Of a stretch of DNA of 64,000 bases, positions 30,750 to 41,672 are shown piece by piece. Under the pieces are notes generated by a model. The model searched no databases. It was given only the letters and a program-made list of their open reading frames with translations, and was not told the origin of the DNA. A program made the translations under genes and the position numbers. The number at the start of each line of letters is the position of its first letter. Position 1 is the stretch's first letter. Source of the stretch: Litoribacter populi (GTDB taxonomy: Bacteria; Bacteroidota; Bacteroidia; Cytophagales; Cyclobacteriaceae); the NCBI RefSeq assembly GCF_007483685.1, contig NZ_VMKN01000001.1:1125825-1189824 (forward strand), written 5' to 3'.

Positions 30750-31268
30750 ATGTCCCAAGTTAAAAAGAAACCCATTAGGGCAACAGATACTGATCTTAAA
30801 GAAAAAGTTGTAGCTATCAACCGTGTTGCTAAGGTAGTAAAAGGTGGTAGAAGGTTCTCCTTCTCTGCCATTGTAGTAGTCGGTGATGGTAACGGTGTTG
30901 TTGGATATGGTCTTGGAAAGGCTAATGAGGTAACAGACGCAATTACCAAAGGTATAGAAGATGCTAAGAAGAGCCTTGTAAAGGTTCCTGTGTTGAAAGG
31001 TACCATCCCTCATGAGCAGATTGGTAAATATGGAGGAGGATTGGTTTTGATCAAGCCTGCAGCTCCAGGTACTGGTGTTATCGCCGGTGGTGCGATGCGT
31101 GCTGTGTTGGAAAGTGCTGGTGTGAAAGATGTATTGGCTAAGTCCAAAGGTTCTTCTAACCCTCACAATGTGGTGAAAGCTACTATTGATGCTCTTTCTC
31201 AACTTAGAGATGCGATCACTGTTTCCCAGCAGCGTGGAGTTAAATTATCTAAAGTATTTAACGGTTAA
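30750..31268 (+). CDS. rpsE: 30S ribosomal protein S5
   Basis: S5 controls decoding fidelity and mRNA unwinding. The 172-residue sequence carries the double-stranded RNA-binding segment with [20 protein letters not shown] and the C-terminal [20 protein letters not shown]. rpmD starts four bases after it. Confidence 0.98.
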   Translation: MSQVKKKPIRATDTDLKEKVVAINRVAKVVKGGRRFSFSAIVVVGDGNGVVGYGLGKANEVTDAITKGIEDAKKSLVKVPVLKGTIPHEQIGKYGGGLVLIKPAAPGTGVIAGGAMRAVLESAGVKDVLAKSKGSSNPHNVVKATIDALSQLRDAITVSQQRGVKLSKVFNG

Positions 31269-31272
31269 GAAC

Positions 31273-31452
31273 ATGGTTAAGGTAAAAGTAACGCAAGTTA
31301 GAAGCATAATCGGTAAGCCTGTAGATCAGAAAGCGACTATCACCGCTCTAGGTCTAGGCAAGATGAACAGAACTGTAGAAGTGGAAAACACTCCTCAGAT
31401 TGCTGGAATGATAAGAAAAGTAAGTCACCTTGTAAAAGTGGAGGAAGCTTAA
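31273..31452 (+). CDS. rpmD: 50S ribosomal protein L30
   Basis: L30 is a small 5S-rRNA-region protein. The open frame extends upstream into rpsE, but the family starts at [15 protein letters not shown], so the ATG at 31273 is chosen; this gives the usual 59 residues and a four-base gap after rpsE. The core [19 protein letters not shown] is typical. Confidence 0.97.
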   Translation: MVKVKVTQVRSIIGKPVDQKATITALGLGKMNRTVEVENTPQIAGMIRKVSHLVKVEEA

Positions 31453-31454
31453 TT

Positions 31455-31901
31455 ATGAAATTACATACATTACAACCTGCCGAAGGTTCCGTAAAGTCTC
31501 GCAAGAGAATCGGCCGTGGCCAGGGTTCTGGTAGAGGTGGGACCTCAACAAGAGGTCACAAAGGTGCCAAGTCAAGGTCTGGTTATAAATCTAAATTAGG
31601 TTTTGAAGGTGGTCAAATGCCTCTTCAAAGAAGGGTTCCTAAATTTGGATTTAAAAGCCTTAACAGAATTGAGTGTAAGCCTGTCAACCTTAATACCCTT
31701 CAGGAATTAGCTGATAAGCTCAATACTCAAGAGATTACATTCGATACTTTAGTAGAAAATGGTCTTGCTGCGAAAAAAGATGTTGTAAAAGTCCTTGGAA
31801 GAGGCGAACTTACGGCGAAATTAAACGTAAGTGCTCACCATTTCTCAGCGTCCGCTGTTGAAGCTATTGAAAAAGCTGGCGGATCTGTTAACAAGATTTA
31901 A
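31455..31901 (+). CDS. rplO: 50S ribosomal protein L15
   Basis: L15 (148 residues) is a late-assembly protein with a glycine-rich basic N-terminal arm ([20 protein letters not shown]). The globular part ends in [15 protein letters not shown]. It is two bases after rpmD and two before secY. Confidence 0.98.
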   Translation: MKLHTLQPAEGSVKSRKRIGRGQGSGRGGTSTRGHKGAKSRSGYKSKLGFEGGQMPLQRRVPKFGFKSLNRIECKPVNLNTLQELADKLNTQEITFDTLVENGLAAKKDVVKVLGRGELTAKLNVSAHHFSASAVEAIEKAGGSVNKI

Positions 31902-31903
31902 GA

Positions 31904-33220
31904 ATGAAAAAGTTTATCTCAACAGTTAAGAACATCTTTTCTATTGAAGATTTAAGAATCCGTATTCTGAATACAGTCGGTTTTCTGATTGTATTCAGAT
32001 TAGGTTCTTTTATCGTATTGCCAGGTGTTGACCCAAGTAAGCTTACAGGATCGTCTGAAGGTATATTTGGCCTAATTGATACCTTTCTAGGTGGAGCATT
32101 TAGCAATGCCTCCATTTTCGGGTTAGGTATTATGCCATACATCTCGGCATCCATTGTATTGCAATTGTTAACTGTTGGAGTACCATATTTCCAAAAGCTT
32201 CAGAAAGAAGGGGAGTCGGGTAGGAAACGTATTAATCAAATTACTAGGGTATTGACGATCTTGATCACAGTAGCCCAGGGTATTGGTTATGTTACCGCTA
32301 CCATTCCAAATGAAGCCATTATGGTAAGTAAGCCTTTATTCATGTTCTCTTCTCTTGTGTTGTTATCAGCCGGTACCATGTTCTGTATGTGGTTAGGTGA
32401 GAAAATCACGGAGAAAGGCATAGGCAACGGTATTTCCATGTTGATTATGATCGGTATTATATCCAGGTTCCCTGGAGCAATTATCGCAGAAACTCTTTCT
32501 AGAGGTACCAGCGGTATGTTGTTATTGATCATTGAAGCTGCTGTCCTGTTCTTTGTAGTTGTTGGTGTTGTGGCGTTGACAGAAGCTACCAGAAGAATAC
32601 CTGTGCAGTATGCCAAACAAGTGGTTGGTGGTAAAGTGTACGGCGGTCAGAGACAATATATCCCTATCAAGGTGAATGCCTCTGGTGTAATGCCAATTAT
32701 CTTTGCTCAGTCTTTGATGTTCCTTCCTGCTCTTGTTGCTCAGATTTGGGCTGAAGACAGTGATATAGCTAACTATATCGGAAGTACATTCAGTGACTTT
32801 ACCTCTTGGCAGTACAACTTAGTATTTGCAATAATGATTATCCTCTTTACATTCTTCTATACTGCGATCACGGTCAATCCTGAGCAGATAGCTGAAGATA
32901 TGAAAAGAAATGGCGGTTTTGTACCGGGTATCAAACCAGGTGCGCCTACTGCAGATTTCATTGATAATATTATATCAAGAATTACATTACCGGGTTCCAT
33001 TCTATTGGCCTTGGTAGCGATCATGCCAGCATTTGCCATGATGGCTGGTGTAGGTGGTGAGTTTGCCCAGTTCTATGGTGGTACTTCTCTATTGATTATG
33101 GTAGGGGTGATCATGGATACCTTGCGTCAGATAGAAAGCTATCTTTTGATGCGACACTATGAAGGAATGATGAAGAGTGGTAACATGAAAAACAATCCTT
33201 CTAATTACGCTGTCGCATAA
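31904..33220 (+). CDS. secY: preprotein translocase subunit SecY
   Basis: SecY is the channel of the Sec translocon in the plasma membrane. The 438-residue protein shows about ten hydrophobic helices and conserved segments such as FGLGIMPYISASIVLQLL in helix 2 and ITVNPEQIAEDMKRNGGFVP in the large cytoplasmic loop. It lies between rplO and map, as in many spc operons. Confidence 0.98.
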   Translation: MKKFISTVKNIFSIEDLRIRILNTVGFLIVFRLGSFIVLPGVDPSKLTGSSEGIFGLIDTFLGGAFSNASIFGLGIMPYISASIVLQLLTVGVPYFQKLQKEGESGRKRINQITRVLTILITVAQGIGYVTATIPNEAIMVSKPLFMFSSLVLLSAGTMFCMWLGEKITEKGIGNGISMLIMIGIISRFPGAIIAETLSRGTSGMLLLIIEAAVLFFVVVGVVALTEATRRIPVQYAKQVVGGKVYGGQRQYIPIKVNASGVMPIIFAQSLMFLPALVAQIWAEDSDIANYIGSTFSDFTSWQYNLVFAIMIILFTFFYTAITVNPEQIAEDMKRNGGFVPGIKPGAPTADFIDNIISRITLPGSILLALVAIMPAFAMMAGVGGEFAQFYGGTSLLIMVGVIMDTLRQIESYLLMRHYEGMMKSGNMKNNPSNYAVA

Positions 33221-33223
33221 AAT

Positions 33224-33997
33224 ATGATACATTACAAGACTTCTGAAGAAGTCCAGTTAATAAAAGATAGTGCTGAAATTCTAGGCAGAGCTCACGGAGA
33301 AGTTGCCAAATATGTGAAAGAGGGAGTAAAGACTTCCTTCTTAGATAAAATAGCGGAGGAGTACATTCGGGATCACCAGGGTGTGCCTTCGTTTAAAGGA
33401 TATAATGGATTTCCATCCTCCTTGTGTATATCAGTCAACGAAGTTGTTGTACATGGTTTTCCAGGAGAGTATGTTTTGAAAGATGGCGATATAATCTCAA
33501 TAGATTGTGGAGTCTTTCACCAAGGTTTTCATAGCGATTGCGCTTATACTTACCCTGTCGGTGAAGTTTCCCCATCTGTAGTGTCACTTTTAAAAACGAC
33601 CAAAGAATCTTTATATCTCGGTATTGAGAAAGCTGTTTTCGGAAATCGCATCGGTGATATTGGCCACGCGATCCAGAAGTTTGTTGAATCTAAGGGCTAC
33701 ACAGTAGTCCGAGAGCTTGTTGGACATGGTTTAGGCCAAAGTCTTCACGAGTCTCCTGAAGTGCCAAACTATGGTAAAAAGGGTAGTGGACAGAAACTGA
33801 TGGATGGATTGGTAATAGCTATCGAGCCCATGGTGAACTTGGGTTCGAGGAATTTGGTTCAAGAACGGGACGGCTGGACGATCAGAACTTCTGATCGGAA
33901 GCCCTCGGCCCACTTTGAGCATACCATTGCGGTATTTGAAGACAGAACGGAGATATTGACTACACATAAGTATATAGAAGAAAATTTTAAATTCTAA
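33224..33997 (+). CDS. map: type I methionine aminopeptidase
   Basis: The enzyme removes the initiator Met from nascent proteins. The 257-residue pita-bread fold shows its metal ligands: [16 protein letters not shown] (two Asp), [10 protein letters not shown] (His), IEPMV (Glu) and EHTIAV (Glu). It starts three bases after secY and lies two bases before infA. Confidence 0.97.
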   Translation: MIHYKTSEEVQLIKDSAEILGRAHGEVAKYVKEGVKTSFLDKIAEEYIRDHQGVPSFKGYNGFPSSLCISVNEVVVHGFPGEYVLKDGDIISIDCGVFHQGFHSDCAYTYPVGEVSPSVVSLLKTTKESLYLGIEKAVFGNRIGDIGHAIQKFVESKGYTVVRELVGHGLGQSLHESPEVPNYGKKGSGQKLMDGLVIAIEPMVNLGSRNLVQERDGWTIRTSDRKPSAHFEHTIAVFEDRTEILTTHKYIEENFKF

Positions 33998-33999
33998 AA

Positions 34000-34218
34000 A
34001 TGGCGAAACAGACCTCTATAGAGCAAGATGGTACTATAATCGAAGCATTGTCCAACGCAATGTTCAAAGTAGAATTGGAAAATGGTCATCAGTTGATTGC
34101 CCACATTTCCGGTAAAATGAGAATGAACTATATCAAGATTCTTCCTGGAGACAGGGTGAAATTGGAGATGTCTCCATACGACCTTTCCAAAGGCAGAATT
34201 GTATATCGTTATAAATAA
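34000..34218 (+). CDS. infA: translation initiation factor IF-1
   Basis: IF-1 is a 72-residue OB-fold protein that binds the ribosomal A site during initiation. The sequence [20 protein letters not shown] and the end KGRIVYRYK are typical. A 59-base gap with possible RNA structure separates it from rpmJ. Confidence 0.98.
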   Translation: MAKQTSIEQDGTIIEALSNAMFKVELENGHQLIAHISGKMRMNYIKILPGDRVKLEMSPYDLSKGRIVYRYK

Positions 34219-34219
34219 A

Positions 34220-34261
34220 CTATCATGAAGGGTCTCTAAGATAGCTTCATATTAGTAGACC
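34220..34261 (+). promoter_or_regulatory. possible pseudoknot leader before rpmJ-rpsM-rpsK-rpsD
   Basis: Three pairs of complementary segments are packed into about 40 bases: CTATC/GATAG (34220-34224, 34240-34244), ATGAAG/CTTCAT (34225-34230, 34245-34250) and GGTCT/AGACC (34231-34235, 34257-34261). The last two interleave, so they could form a pseudoknot; the first excludes the second. rpsD is in the operon downstream, and S4 is a known autoregulator in other bacteria. Confidence 0.4.
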
Positions 34262-34277
34262 ATTAAATAACACAGAC

Positions 34278-34394
34278 ATGAAAGTAAAGGCATCTATTAA
34301 AAAGAGAAGTGTCGACTGTAAAGTAATCAGAAGAAAAGGGAAGCTTTACGTGATCAACAAGAAAAACCCTAAGTTTAAACAAAGACAAGGTTAA
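34278..34394 (+). CDS. rpmJ: 50S ribosomal protein L36, cysteine-poor form
   Basis: This 38-codon gene encodes L36: it starts [11 protein letters not shown] and ends [12 protein letters not shown], matching the family along its full length. The zinc-ligand positions 11, 27 and 33 are Ser, Asn and Phe; only Cys14 remains, so it should not bind zinc. It stands four bases before rpsM, after the infA gap. Confidence 0.95.
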   Translation: MKVKASIKKRSVDCKVIRRKGKLYVINKKNPKFKQRQG

Positions 34395-34398
34395 TATT

Positions 34399-34776
34399 AT
34401 GGCAAGAATTGCAGGTGTTGACATTCCAGACAACAAGCGCGGCGTAATCGGCTTAACATACATCTTCGGTATAGGAAGAAGTTCAGCCGTAGCTATTTTG
34501 AAAAAAGCAGGTATATCTGAGGATAAGAAAGCAGGTGAGTGGGATGATGAGGAGTCTACCGCTATTAGAAATATTATAGCTGAAGAATTCAGAACTGAAG
34601 GTGTACTTAAGTCTGAAGTTCAGCTAAACATCAAGAGATTGATGGACATTGGTTGTTACAGAGGTCTTAGACATAGAAAAGGTCTTCCTTTGAGAGGTCA
34701 AAAGACTAAAAACAACGCTAGAACTAGAAAGGGTAAGAGAAAGACTGTTGCTAACAAGAAAAAAGCAACTAAATAA
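34399..34776 (+). CDS. rpsM: 30S ribosomal protein S13
   Basis: S13 bridges the 30S head to the 50S subunit. The 125-residue sequence opens [20 protein letters not shown] and contains [20 protein letters not shown] near the C-terminus, followed by a Lys/Arg-rich tail. rpsK is 15 bases downstream. Confidence 0.98.
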   Translation: MARIAGVDIPDNKRGVIGLTYIFGIGRSSAVAILKKAGISEDKKAGEWDDEESTAIRNIIAEEFRTEGVLKSEVQLNIKRLMDIGCYRGLRHRKGLPLRGQKTKNNARTRKGKRKTVANKKKATK

Positions 34777-34791
34777 ATCTTGATTTAGATT

Positions 34792-35190
34792 ATGGCTCAG
34801 AAAAGAAACGATAAAGCTAAAGGTAAAAAAAGGGTTGTTAAAGTAGAAGCAGTAGGGCAAGCCCACATCAGAGCTTCATTTAACAACATCATCATCTCCA
34901 TTACCAATAACTCTGGTCAGGTGATTTCATGGGCTTCTGCCGGTAAAATGGGTTTCAGAGGTTCCAAGAAGAATACTCCTTACGCAGCACAAATGGCCGC
35001 ACAGAACTGTGGACAGGTTGCTTATGACTTAGGATTAAGAAAAATTGAGGTTTTTGTTAAAGGTCCTGGTTCAGGTAGAGAGTCTGCCATCAGAACTTTG
35101 CAAAATGTAGGTCTTGATGTAACTACGATTACAGATGTGACGCCACTTCCGCACAACGGATGTCGTCCTCCAAAACGTAGAAGAGTTTAA
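34792..35190 (+). CDS. rpsK: 30S ribosomal protein S11
   Basis: S11 (132 residues) forms part of the mRNA exit platform. The segments [20 protein letters not shown] and [16 protein letters not shown] at the C-terminus identify it. rpsD follows after 18 bases. Confidence 0.98.
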   Translation: MAQKRNDKAKGKKRVVKVEAVGQAHIRASFNNIIISITNNSGQVISWASAGKMGFRGSKKNTPYAAQMAAQNCGQVAYDLGLRKIEVFVKGPGSGRESAIRTLQNVGLDVTTITDVTPLPHNGCRPPKRRRV

Positions 35191-35208
35191 TATTAACGGA
35201 TAAAGAGA

Positions 35209-35814
35209 ATGGCTAGATATAGAGGTCCTAAAGCAAAAATTGCTAGAAAGTTCGGTGAACCAATCGAAGGACAAAGCAAAGCACTTCAAAAGAAAAACTA
35301 CCCTCCGGGCATGCACGGTAGAGGTAGAAGAAAAAAGCAGTCTGAATATGCAATTCAGTTGATGGAAAAGCAAAAAGCGAAGTACATCTACGGTGTGTTG
35401 GAAAGACAATTCGCCAAAATGTTTGATATCGCTTCTAGAAAGCAAGGTATCACAGGTGAAAACCTACTTCAGCTATTGGAAGGTAGATTAGACAATACCG
35501 TCTTCAGACTTGGTATTGCCCCTACTAGAAGAGCGGCCAGACAGTTGGTGTCTCACAAGCATATCTTAGTAAATGGCGAAATCGTTAATATCCCTTCTTA
35601 TACCCTTAAGCCTGGTGATGTTGTAGCGGTTAGAGAGCGTTCTAAGTCTCTTGAAGCTATTACTGAAAGTCTTGCGGGTAAAGCACAAAACCGTTATCCT
35701 TGGTTAGAGTGGGATAACAGTTCTTATTCTGGTAAGTTTGTCAGCATCCCTACAAGAGATGATATCCCTGAGAATATCAAGGAGCAGCTTATCGTTGAAC
35801 TTTACTCTAAGTAA
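35209..35814 (+). CDS. rpsD: 30S ribosomal protein S4
   Basis: S4 nucleates 16S rRNA folding and represses its operon in E. coli. The 201-residue protein starts [18 protein letters not shown] and has the S4 RNA-binding domain around [20 protein letters not shown]. It has no zinc-binding cysteines at the N-terminus. rpoA is 33 bases downstream. Confidence 0.98.
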   Translation: MARYRGPKAKIARKFGEPIEGQSKALQKKNYPPGMHGRGRRKKQSEYAIQLMEKQKAKYIYGVLERQFAKMFDIASRKQGITGENLLQLLEGRLDNTVFRLGIAPTRRAARQLVSHKHILVNGEIVNIPSYTLKPGDVVAVRERSKSLEAITESLAGKAQNRYPWLEWDNSSYSGKFVSIPTRDDIPENIKEQLIVELYSK

Positions 35815-35847
35815 TATAATAACTTCTGACTTAAAAGAACTATAGAT

Positions 35848-36837
35848 ATGTCCATACTAGCATTTCAGATGCCCGAAAAAGTGGTAATGGAAAAAGCTGA
35901 TGATTTTCACGGCCTATTTACCTTCAAACCACTTGAAAAAGGTTACGGGGTAACAATTGGTAATGCGTTGAGAAGAATTTTGCTTTCTTCCCTAGAAGGT
36001 TATGCCATCACTTCAGTGAAACTTCCTGGAGTAGTGCATGAGTTTTCTACCATTGAAGGGGTGGTCGAAGACGTTACTGATATCATTCTTAATCTTAAAC
36101 AAGTAAGACTTAAGAAGATCCATGACTCTATAGATGGTAAAATTACCATCGAGATCAAAAATCAGGATGTATTTACTGCCGGAGATATCGCTAAGTTCAC
36201 CTCTTCATTTGAGGTCTTAAATCCAGAGTTGGTTATTTGCCACTTGGATGATACGAAAAGTTTTGAAATTGAAATAACAGTTGAAAAAGGTAGAGGTTAC
36301 CTTCCAGCTGAAGAGTCCAAGCCAAAAGAGCAAGTATTTGGTGTGATTCCTATCGATGCTATCTTCACGCCTATCAAAAATGTGAAATACAGCGTAGAAA
36401 ACACAAGGGTAGAGCAGAAAACTGACTTTGAGAAATTGATTCTTGAAGTGTCGACTGACGGTTCTATTCACCCAGAGAAAGCACTTCAGGAGTCTGCAAA
36501 GATCTTGATTCAGCACTTTATGCTATTCTCTGACCAGACAATGGTACTTGAGGATGTTACCATGAACCAGGCTGAGCCTATTGATGAGGAATTCCTACAT
36601 ATGAGAAAATTGTTGAAGACTTCTCTTGGCGATTTGGACCTTTCTGTAAGAGCATTCAATTGCTTGAAAGCTGCGGATGTGAAAACTTTGGGTGACCTTG
36701 CCAAACTTGAAATCTCCGACATGATGAAGTTTAGAAATTTCGGTAAGAAATCTCTAGCTGAATTGGAGCAGTTGATCCAAGATAAAGGATTGACCTTCGG
36801 GATGGATTTGTCTAAGTATAAACTTGATGAAGAATAA
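35848..36837 (+). CDS. rpoA: DNA-directed RNA polymerase subunit alpha
   Basis: The 329-residue alpha subunit has an N-terminal assembly domain ([21 protein letters not shown]) and a C-terminal DNA-binding domain ([19 protein letters not shown], then [14 protein letters not shown]). It begins nucleation of the polymerase. It lies between rpsD and rplQ, six bases before rplQ. Confidence 0.98.
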   Translation: MSILAFQMPEKVVMEKADDFHGLFTFKPLEKGYGVTIGNALRRILLSSLEGYAITSVKLPGVVHEFSTIEGVVEDVTDIILNLKQVRLKKIHDSIDGKITIEIKNQDVFTAGDIAKFTSSFEVLNPELVICHLDDTKSFEIEITVEKGRGYLPAEESKPKEQVFGVIPIDAIFTPIKNVKYSVENTRVEQKTDFEKLILEVSTDGSIHPEKALQESAKILIQHFMLFSDQTMVLEDVTMNQAEPIDEEFLHMRKLLKTSLGDLDLSVRAFNCLKAADVKTLGDLAKLEISDMMKFRNFGKKSLAELEQLIQDKGLTFGMDLSKYKLDEE

Positions 36838-36843
36838 TAAACG

Positions 36844-37353
36844 ATGAGACACGGTAAGAAATTTAACCACCTTGGCAGGACAGCCTCGCATCGGAAAGCA
36901 ATGCTTTCGAACATGGCTACTTCCTTAATTCTTCACAAGCGTATATCAACCACGCTTGCCAAGGCTAAAGAATTGAAGAAACATGTTGAGCCTCTAGTGA
37001 CAAGAGCTAAAGAGGACACAACTCACAATAGAAGAATCGCTTTCTCTTTCCTTCAAAGCAAAGAAGCTATCAAAGCTCTTTTCGGCGAAATTTCTGAGAA
37101 AGTAGGATCAAGACCAGGTGGGTACACTAGAATTATCAAAACTGGATTTCGTCTAGGTGATAATGCTGAAATGTGTATCATTGAATTGGTAGATTTCAAC
37201 GAATTGATGTTGAAAGAAGCTAAGCCAGCCAAGAAAACTACTAGAAGAAGTAGAAGAGGTTCTGGTGCTTCCAAGGCTGAAGATAGCAATGCTTCTACTG
37301 AAGCGAAGTCTTCTGATGCTGAAGATTCTAAAGACGAAAACAAATCTGAATAA
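36844..37353 (+). CDS. rplQ: 50S ribosomal protein L17 with extended C-terminal tail
   Basis: The first 115 residues are L17 ([20 protein letters not shown] at the start, [19 protein letters not shown] later). The remaining ~50 residues are a low-complexity tail first rich in Lys/Arg, then in Ser, Asp and Glu, which is common in Bacteroidota and probably disordered. It is the last gene of the cluster, ahead of a strong terminator. Confidence 0.97.
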   Translation: MRHGKKFNHLGRTASHRKAMLSNMATSLILHKRISTTLAKAKELKKHVEPLVTRAKEDTTHNRRIAFSFLQSKEAIKALFGEISEKVGSRPGGYTRIIKTGFRLGDNAEMCIIELVDFNELMLKEAKPAKKTTRRSRRGSGASKAEDSNASTEAKSSDAEDSKDENKSE

Positions 37354-37375
37354 GATATGTTGTCTTCATAATATT

Positions 37376-37410
37376 AAAAAGGGATTGGGCTTTGGTTCAG
37401 TCCCTTTTTT
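37376..37410 (+). terminator. intrinsic terminator after rplQ
   Basis: AAAAAGGGATTG pairs with CAGTCCCTTTTT (one G-U pair) around a ten-base loop; the 3' side runs into a T tract. Confidence 0.85.
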
Positions 37411-37456
37411 TATATCCTTTAAGAAATGGAGATTCCTCAGTTCTTAATATTTTCAT

Positions 37457-37464
37457 TAAATTTG
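37457..37464 (+). promoter_or_regulatory. -7 box candidate for carA
   Basis: TAAATTTG matches TAnnTTTG, 23 bases before the carA ATG. No good -33 box lies 19-20 bases upstream, so only the -7 element is supported. Confidence 0.4.
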
Positions 37465-37487
37465 ACCAACGAATCTAATTCCTAAGA

Positions 37488-38579
37488 ATGAACAGAAAAA
37501 AAGCAACTTTACTCTTAGCGGACGGAACCGTGTTTTACGGAACTCTAGTAGGCAAAGATGGCACCAATGGCGGAGAGATATGTTTCAATACTGGTATGAC
37601 CGGCTATCAAGAAATATATACAGACCCTTCTTATACGGGTCAAATAATCGTCAATACTACTCCCCATATCGGTAATTATGGCACCATTGACACTGAAGTC
37701 GAATCATCCCACCCTCTTATTGCAGGGATAGTGGTTAGTCACTTTTCTGACGTACACAGCAGGGTGGATGCAACGAAAAGCTTGCAAGCCTATTTGGAAG
37801 AGCATGGAGTGACAGGTATAGCAGACGTGGATACAAGGAAACTTGTAAGACATCTACGGTCTCAAGGAGCCATGAATGCTATTATTAGTTCTGAATATGA
37901 CAACTTGGAAGATCTCCAAGCTGAATTGGATAAAGTTCCAAGTATGAAAGGTTTGGAACTTTCTTCAAAGGTTTCCACCAAAGAAGCGTTTTTCTTTGGG
38001 GATGAAAATGCAGAAATTAAAGTTGCCTGTATTGACTATGGAATCAAGCTAAATATCTTGCGTAATCTGGCCGACCGAGGAGTGTATTGCAAAGTGTTCC
38101 CTGCTAAAACCAGTGTTGCTGAAATGGAGGAATGGGCACCCAATGCTTATTTCCTTTCCAACGGTCCAGGTGATCCGGCGGTAATGGATTATGCGGTCGA
38201 AACCACGAAAGAATTGCTGGAATTGAATAAGCCTTTATTCGGAATTTGCTTAGGTCATCAATTGCTAGCCAGAGCTTGTGGGGTGGGTACTTATAAGATG
38301 CACCATGGCCATAGGGGGTTGAATCACCCAATTAAAAATGTGAATACGGGGAAAAGTGAAATCACGTCCCAAAACCATGGCTTTAACATAACCAAGGAAG
38401 ATATCTCTAACAATCCTAATGTGGAGATTACTCACGTACACTTAAATGACGGTACCATTGCAGGTATCAAGCATACTTCCAAGCCGGCTTTCTCGGTACA
38501 GTATCACCCAGAATCTTCTCCGGGTCCACATGATTCAAGATACCTTTTTGATGACTTTTTGGCTTTAATCAATAATTAA
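37488..38579 (+). CDS. carA: carbamoyl-phosphate synthase small subunit
   Basis: CarA hydrolyses glutamine and passes ammonia to CarB for carbamoyl phosphate, used in arginine and pyrimidine synthesis. The 363-residue protein has the N-terminal CPSase small domain and a C-terminal class I glutaminase with nucleophile Cys in FGICLGHQLLARA and the His-Glu pair in QYHPESSPGPHD. carB is not adjacent. eno follows on the same strand after 24 bases and may share the transcript. Confidence 0.97.
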   Translation: MNRKKATLLLADGTVFYGTLVGKDGTNGGEICFNTGMTGYQEIYTDPSYTGQIIVNTTPHIGNYGTIDTEVESSHPLIAGIVVSHFSDVHSRVDATKSLQAYLEEHGVTGIADVDTRKLVRHLRSQGAMNAIISSEYDNLEDLQAELDKVPSMKGLELSSKVSTKEAFFFGDENAEIKVACIDYGIKLNILRNLADRGVYCKVFPAKTSVAEMEEWAPNAYFLSNGPGDPAVMDYAVETTKELLELNKPLFGICLGHQLLARACGVGTYKMHHGHRGLNHPIKNVNTGKSEITSQNHGFNITKEDISNNPNVEITHVHLNDGTIAGIKHTSKPAFSVQYHPESSPGPHDSRYLFDDFLALINN

Positions 38580-38591
38580 ATCAACCTATAA

Positions 38592-39881
<1,290 letters not shown>

Positions 39882-39888
39882 TTTCTAA

Positions 39889-39922
39889 AGAAAAGGTAAC
39901 CAGTAGGTTACCTTTTCTGTTT
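39889..39922 (+). terminator. intrinsic terminator after eno
   Basis: AGAAAAGGTAACC and GGTTACCTTTTCT form a perfect 13-bp stem with an AGTA loop, followed by GTTTTA. Confidence 0.8.
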
Positions 39923-39968
39923 TAATCCCCCTCTGGTATAGTTTGGGCAGTTTGTATTGATTTATTTT

Positions 39969-39976
39969 TATATTTG
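39969..39976 (+). promoter_or_regulatory. -7 box candidate for the DivIC-OMP-cysE-cysM group
   Basis: TATATTTG matches TAnnTTTG and lies 22 bases before the ATG. Two TTTG motifs upstream are at 14 and 23 bases, neither at the usual spacing. Confidence 0.4.
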
Positions 39977-39998
39977 CTTGAGTTAAAGATCTGCAGCA

Positions 39999-40286
39999 AT
40001 GGCCAAATACCTTAAGTACACCAAAAACTTCTATTTTATTTTTACAGTTCTATTTATTGGTTGGATGATTTTCATTGATACCAATGATATAAGGAGCCAA
40101 TTCAAATTAAGGGCTAAGCTTAGGGATTTAGAAAAACAAAAGGAGTTTTACCAAGAGAGAAAGGCTAAAATCCATGCTGAAAGGGAAGAATTGATGAGTA
40201 ATTTCGAACTTTTGGAGAAGTTTGCCCGTGAAAGATATTTAATGAAACGCAAATCCGAAGATCTTTATGTCATTGTTGAAGAGTAA
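39999..40286 (+). CDS. DivIC/FtsB-like septum formation protein
   Basis: The 95-residue protein has a short cytoplasmic start, one membrane helix (about 12-26) and a coiled-coil rich in Lys, Glu and Arg (30-75), followed by ERYLMKRKSEDLYVI, the typical end of septum formation initiators. It would act in the divisome with FtsL- and FtsQ-like partners. It overlaps the start of the next gene by 20 bases. Confidence 0.85.
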   Translation: MAKYLKYTKNFYFIFTVLFIGWMIFIDTNDIRSQFKLRAKLRDLEKQKEFYQERKAKIHAEREELMSNFELLEKFARERYLMKRKSEDLYVIVEE

Positions 40287-40815
40287 ACTTGTCTTTTTAT
40301 TCCTTTTCCTATGCTTTGCACTATCCTTTGAATCTTTTGCTCAACGGGAAATTTACCTTGATGATAAGCCTCCTTTGAAAGACAGAATGTACTATGGGGG
40401 TAATTTCAGTCTGCAGTTTGGCTCGGTGACCTTTATCGATGTGTCTCCATTGGCTGGGGTGATGATTACGGAAAGATACTCAGCAGGTGTGGGGGCCACT
40501 TATCAGTATATGAATTTCCGGTGGCTGAACACTCCAGGTTCCAGTGTTTTTGGAGGAAGGGTTTTCAATAGGTTCAATGTCCTTCCCAACTTTTTTGTCC
40601 ATGGAGAATTTGAAACTTTAAATGCTCAATATGTGGATTATCAAGATAGGCTTCAAAGGGATTGGGTTCCGGGACTTTTCGTAGGGGGCGGTTATTTTTC
40701 TCCATTTGGTCCTCGTGGGGGTATCAATATTTCCATTTTATACAATTTGATGTATGATAATTTAAGATCGCCTTATGCTGAACCTTATGTAATACGGGCA
40801 GGTTTTCTTTTTTAG
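40267..40815 (+). CDS. outer-membrane beta-barrel protein, function unknown
   Basis: A signal peptide (hydrophobic stretch 8-21, predicted cut after Ala25) precedes about 150 residues with alternating aromatic and glycine-rich strands, such as YGGNFSLQFGSV and VGATYQYMNFRW, and the chain ends in phenylalanine. These are features of small outer-membrane barrels. I cannot name the family. Its start lies 20 bases inside the previous gene, which hints at translational coupling, and cysE starts 12 bases after its stop. Confidence 0.75.
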   Translation: MSLLKSKLVFLFLFLCFALSFESFAQREIYLDDKPPLKDRMYYGGNFSLQFGSVTFIDVSPLAGVMITERYSAGVGATYQYMNFRWLNTPGSSVFGGRVFNRFNVLPNFFVHGEFETLNAQYVDYQDRLQRDWVPGLFVGGGYFSPFGPRGGINISILYNLMYDNLRSPYAEPYVIRAGFLF

Positions 40816-40827
40816 TAAACCACGGAT

Positions 40828-41661
40828 ATGAAAAACTTTATCAGCAAAATACATAGCGCCCATGTTGCCTGCCCAAAATGCCCTTCAAGAAAGACTATAC
40901 ATGATTTCTTGGAGGAAATTCTGGGCTTTCTTTTTCCCGAATATGCACCAAAGTCTTTGCTTTCCAGAGAGGAAGTAGAATTCCATTATAACAAATTGAA
41001 AATTGATCTGGATTCACTTCTTCGAATGAATCCACAGTTGCATAAACAGGATGTCGGTTATCTCACCACTTTGTTTTTTCAAAAGCTGGATGGGGTTTAT
41101 GATTTGATTTTGGATGATGTTGAAGCCATGTTTGAAGGCGATCCTGCCGCGAAGAGCAAAACTGAAATCATCAGAAGTTACCCAGGGTTTTTAGCGATTG
41201 CTGCCTACCGCATTGCACATATCTTATATCAGCAGGAGGTGATGCTCATTCCGCGGATGATGACTGAGTATGCGCACGGGAAAACAGGTATAGACATTCA
41301 CCCAGGTGCAAAGATCGGCAGACGCTTTTGTATTGATCATGGCACGGGTGTGGTGATAGGGGAGACCACCGTGATAGGTGATAATGTGAAGGTTTATCAA
41401 GGGGTAACCTTAGGTGCTTTGAGCGTAGAGAAAGTAATGGCTGATAAAAAACGTCATCCAACCATTGAAGATGCTGTGGTGATTTATGCTGGTGCTACTA
41501 TTCTGGGAGGTGAAACGGTGATAGGGGCCAATAGCATTATTGGTGGAAATGTCTGGCTTACCAAAAGTTTACCGCCAGACTCCAAGATTTATTACCAAGC
41601 AAAAATGTACCAAGAAAACACTGACAATACGGACGTCTTTATAGTAAAAAGCGGTTCTTAA
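40828..41661 (+). CDS. cysE: serine O-acetyltransferase
   Basis: CysE makes O-acetylserine from serine and acetyl-CoA, the first step of cysteine synthesis. The 277-residue protein has a long helical N-terminal domain and a left-handed beta-helix of hexapeptide repeats, seen as HPGAKIGRRFCIDHGTGVVI and onward to VTLGALS. The next gene, 11 bases on, is cysteine synthase, so the two enzymes of the pathway are paired. Confidence 0.95.
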   Translation: MKNFISKIHSAHVACPKCPSRKTIHDFLEEILGFLFPEYAPKSLLSREEVEFHYNKLKIDLDSLLRMNPQLHKQDVGYLTTLFFQKLDGVYDLILDDVEAMFEGDPAAKSKTEIIRSYPGFLAIAAYRIAHILYQQEVMLIPRMMTEYAHGKTGIDIHPGAKIGRRFCIDHGTGVVIGETTVIGDNVKVYQGVTLGALSVEKVMADKKRHPTIEDAVVIYAGATILGGETVIGANSIIGGNVWLTKSLPPDSKIYYQAKMYQENTDNTDVFIVKSGS

Positions 41662-41672
41662 ATTTTTAGCCC

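Noticed and set aside
31186-31272. N-terminal extension of L30 into rpsE
   Set aside because: The added residues are out of family and overlap rpsE; ATG 31273 gives the normal L30.
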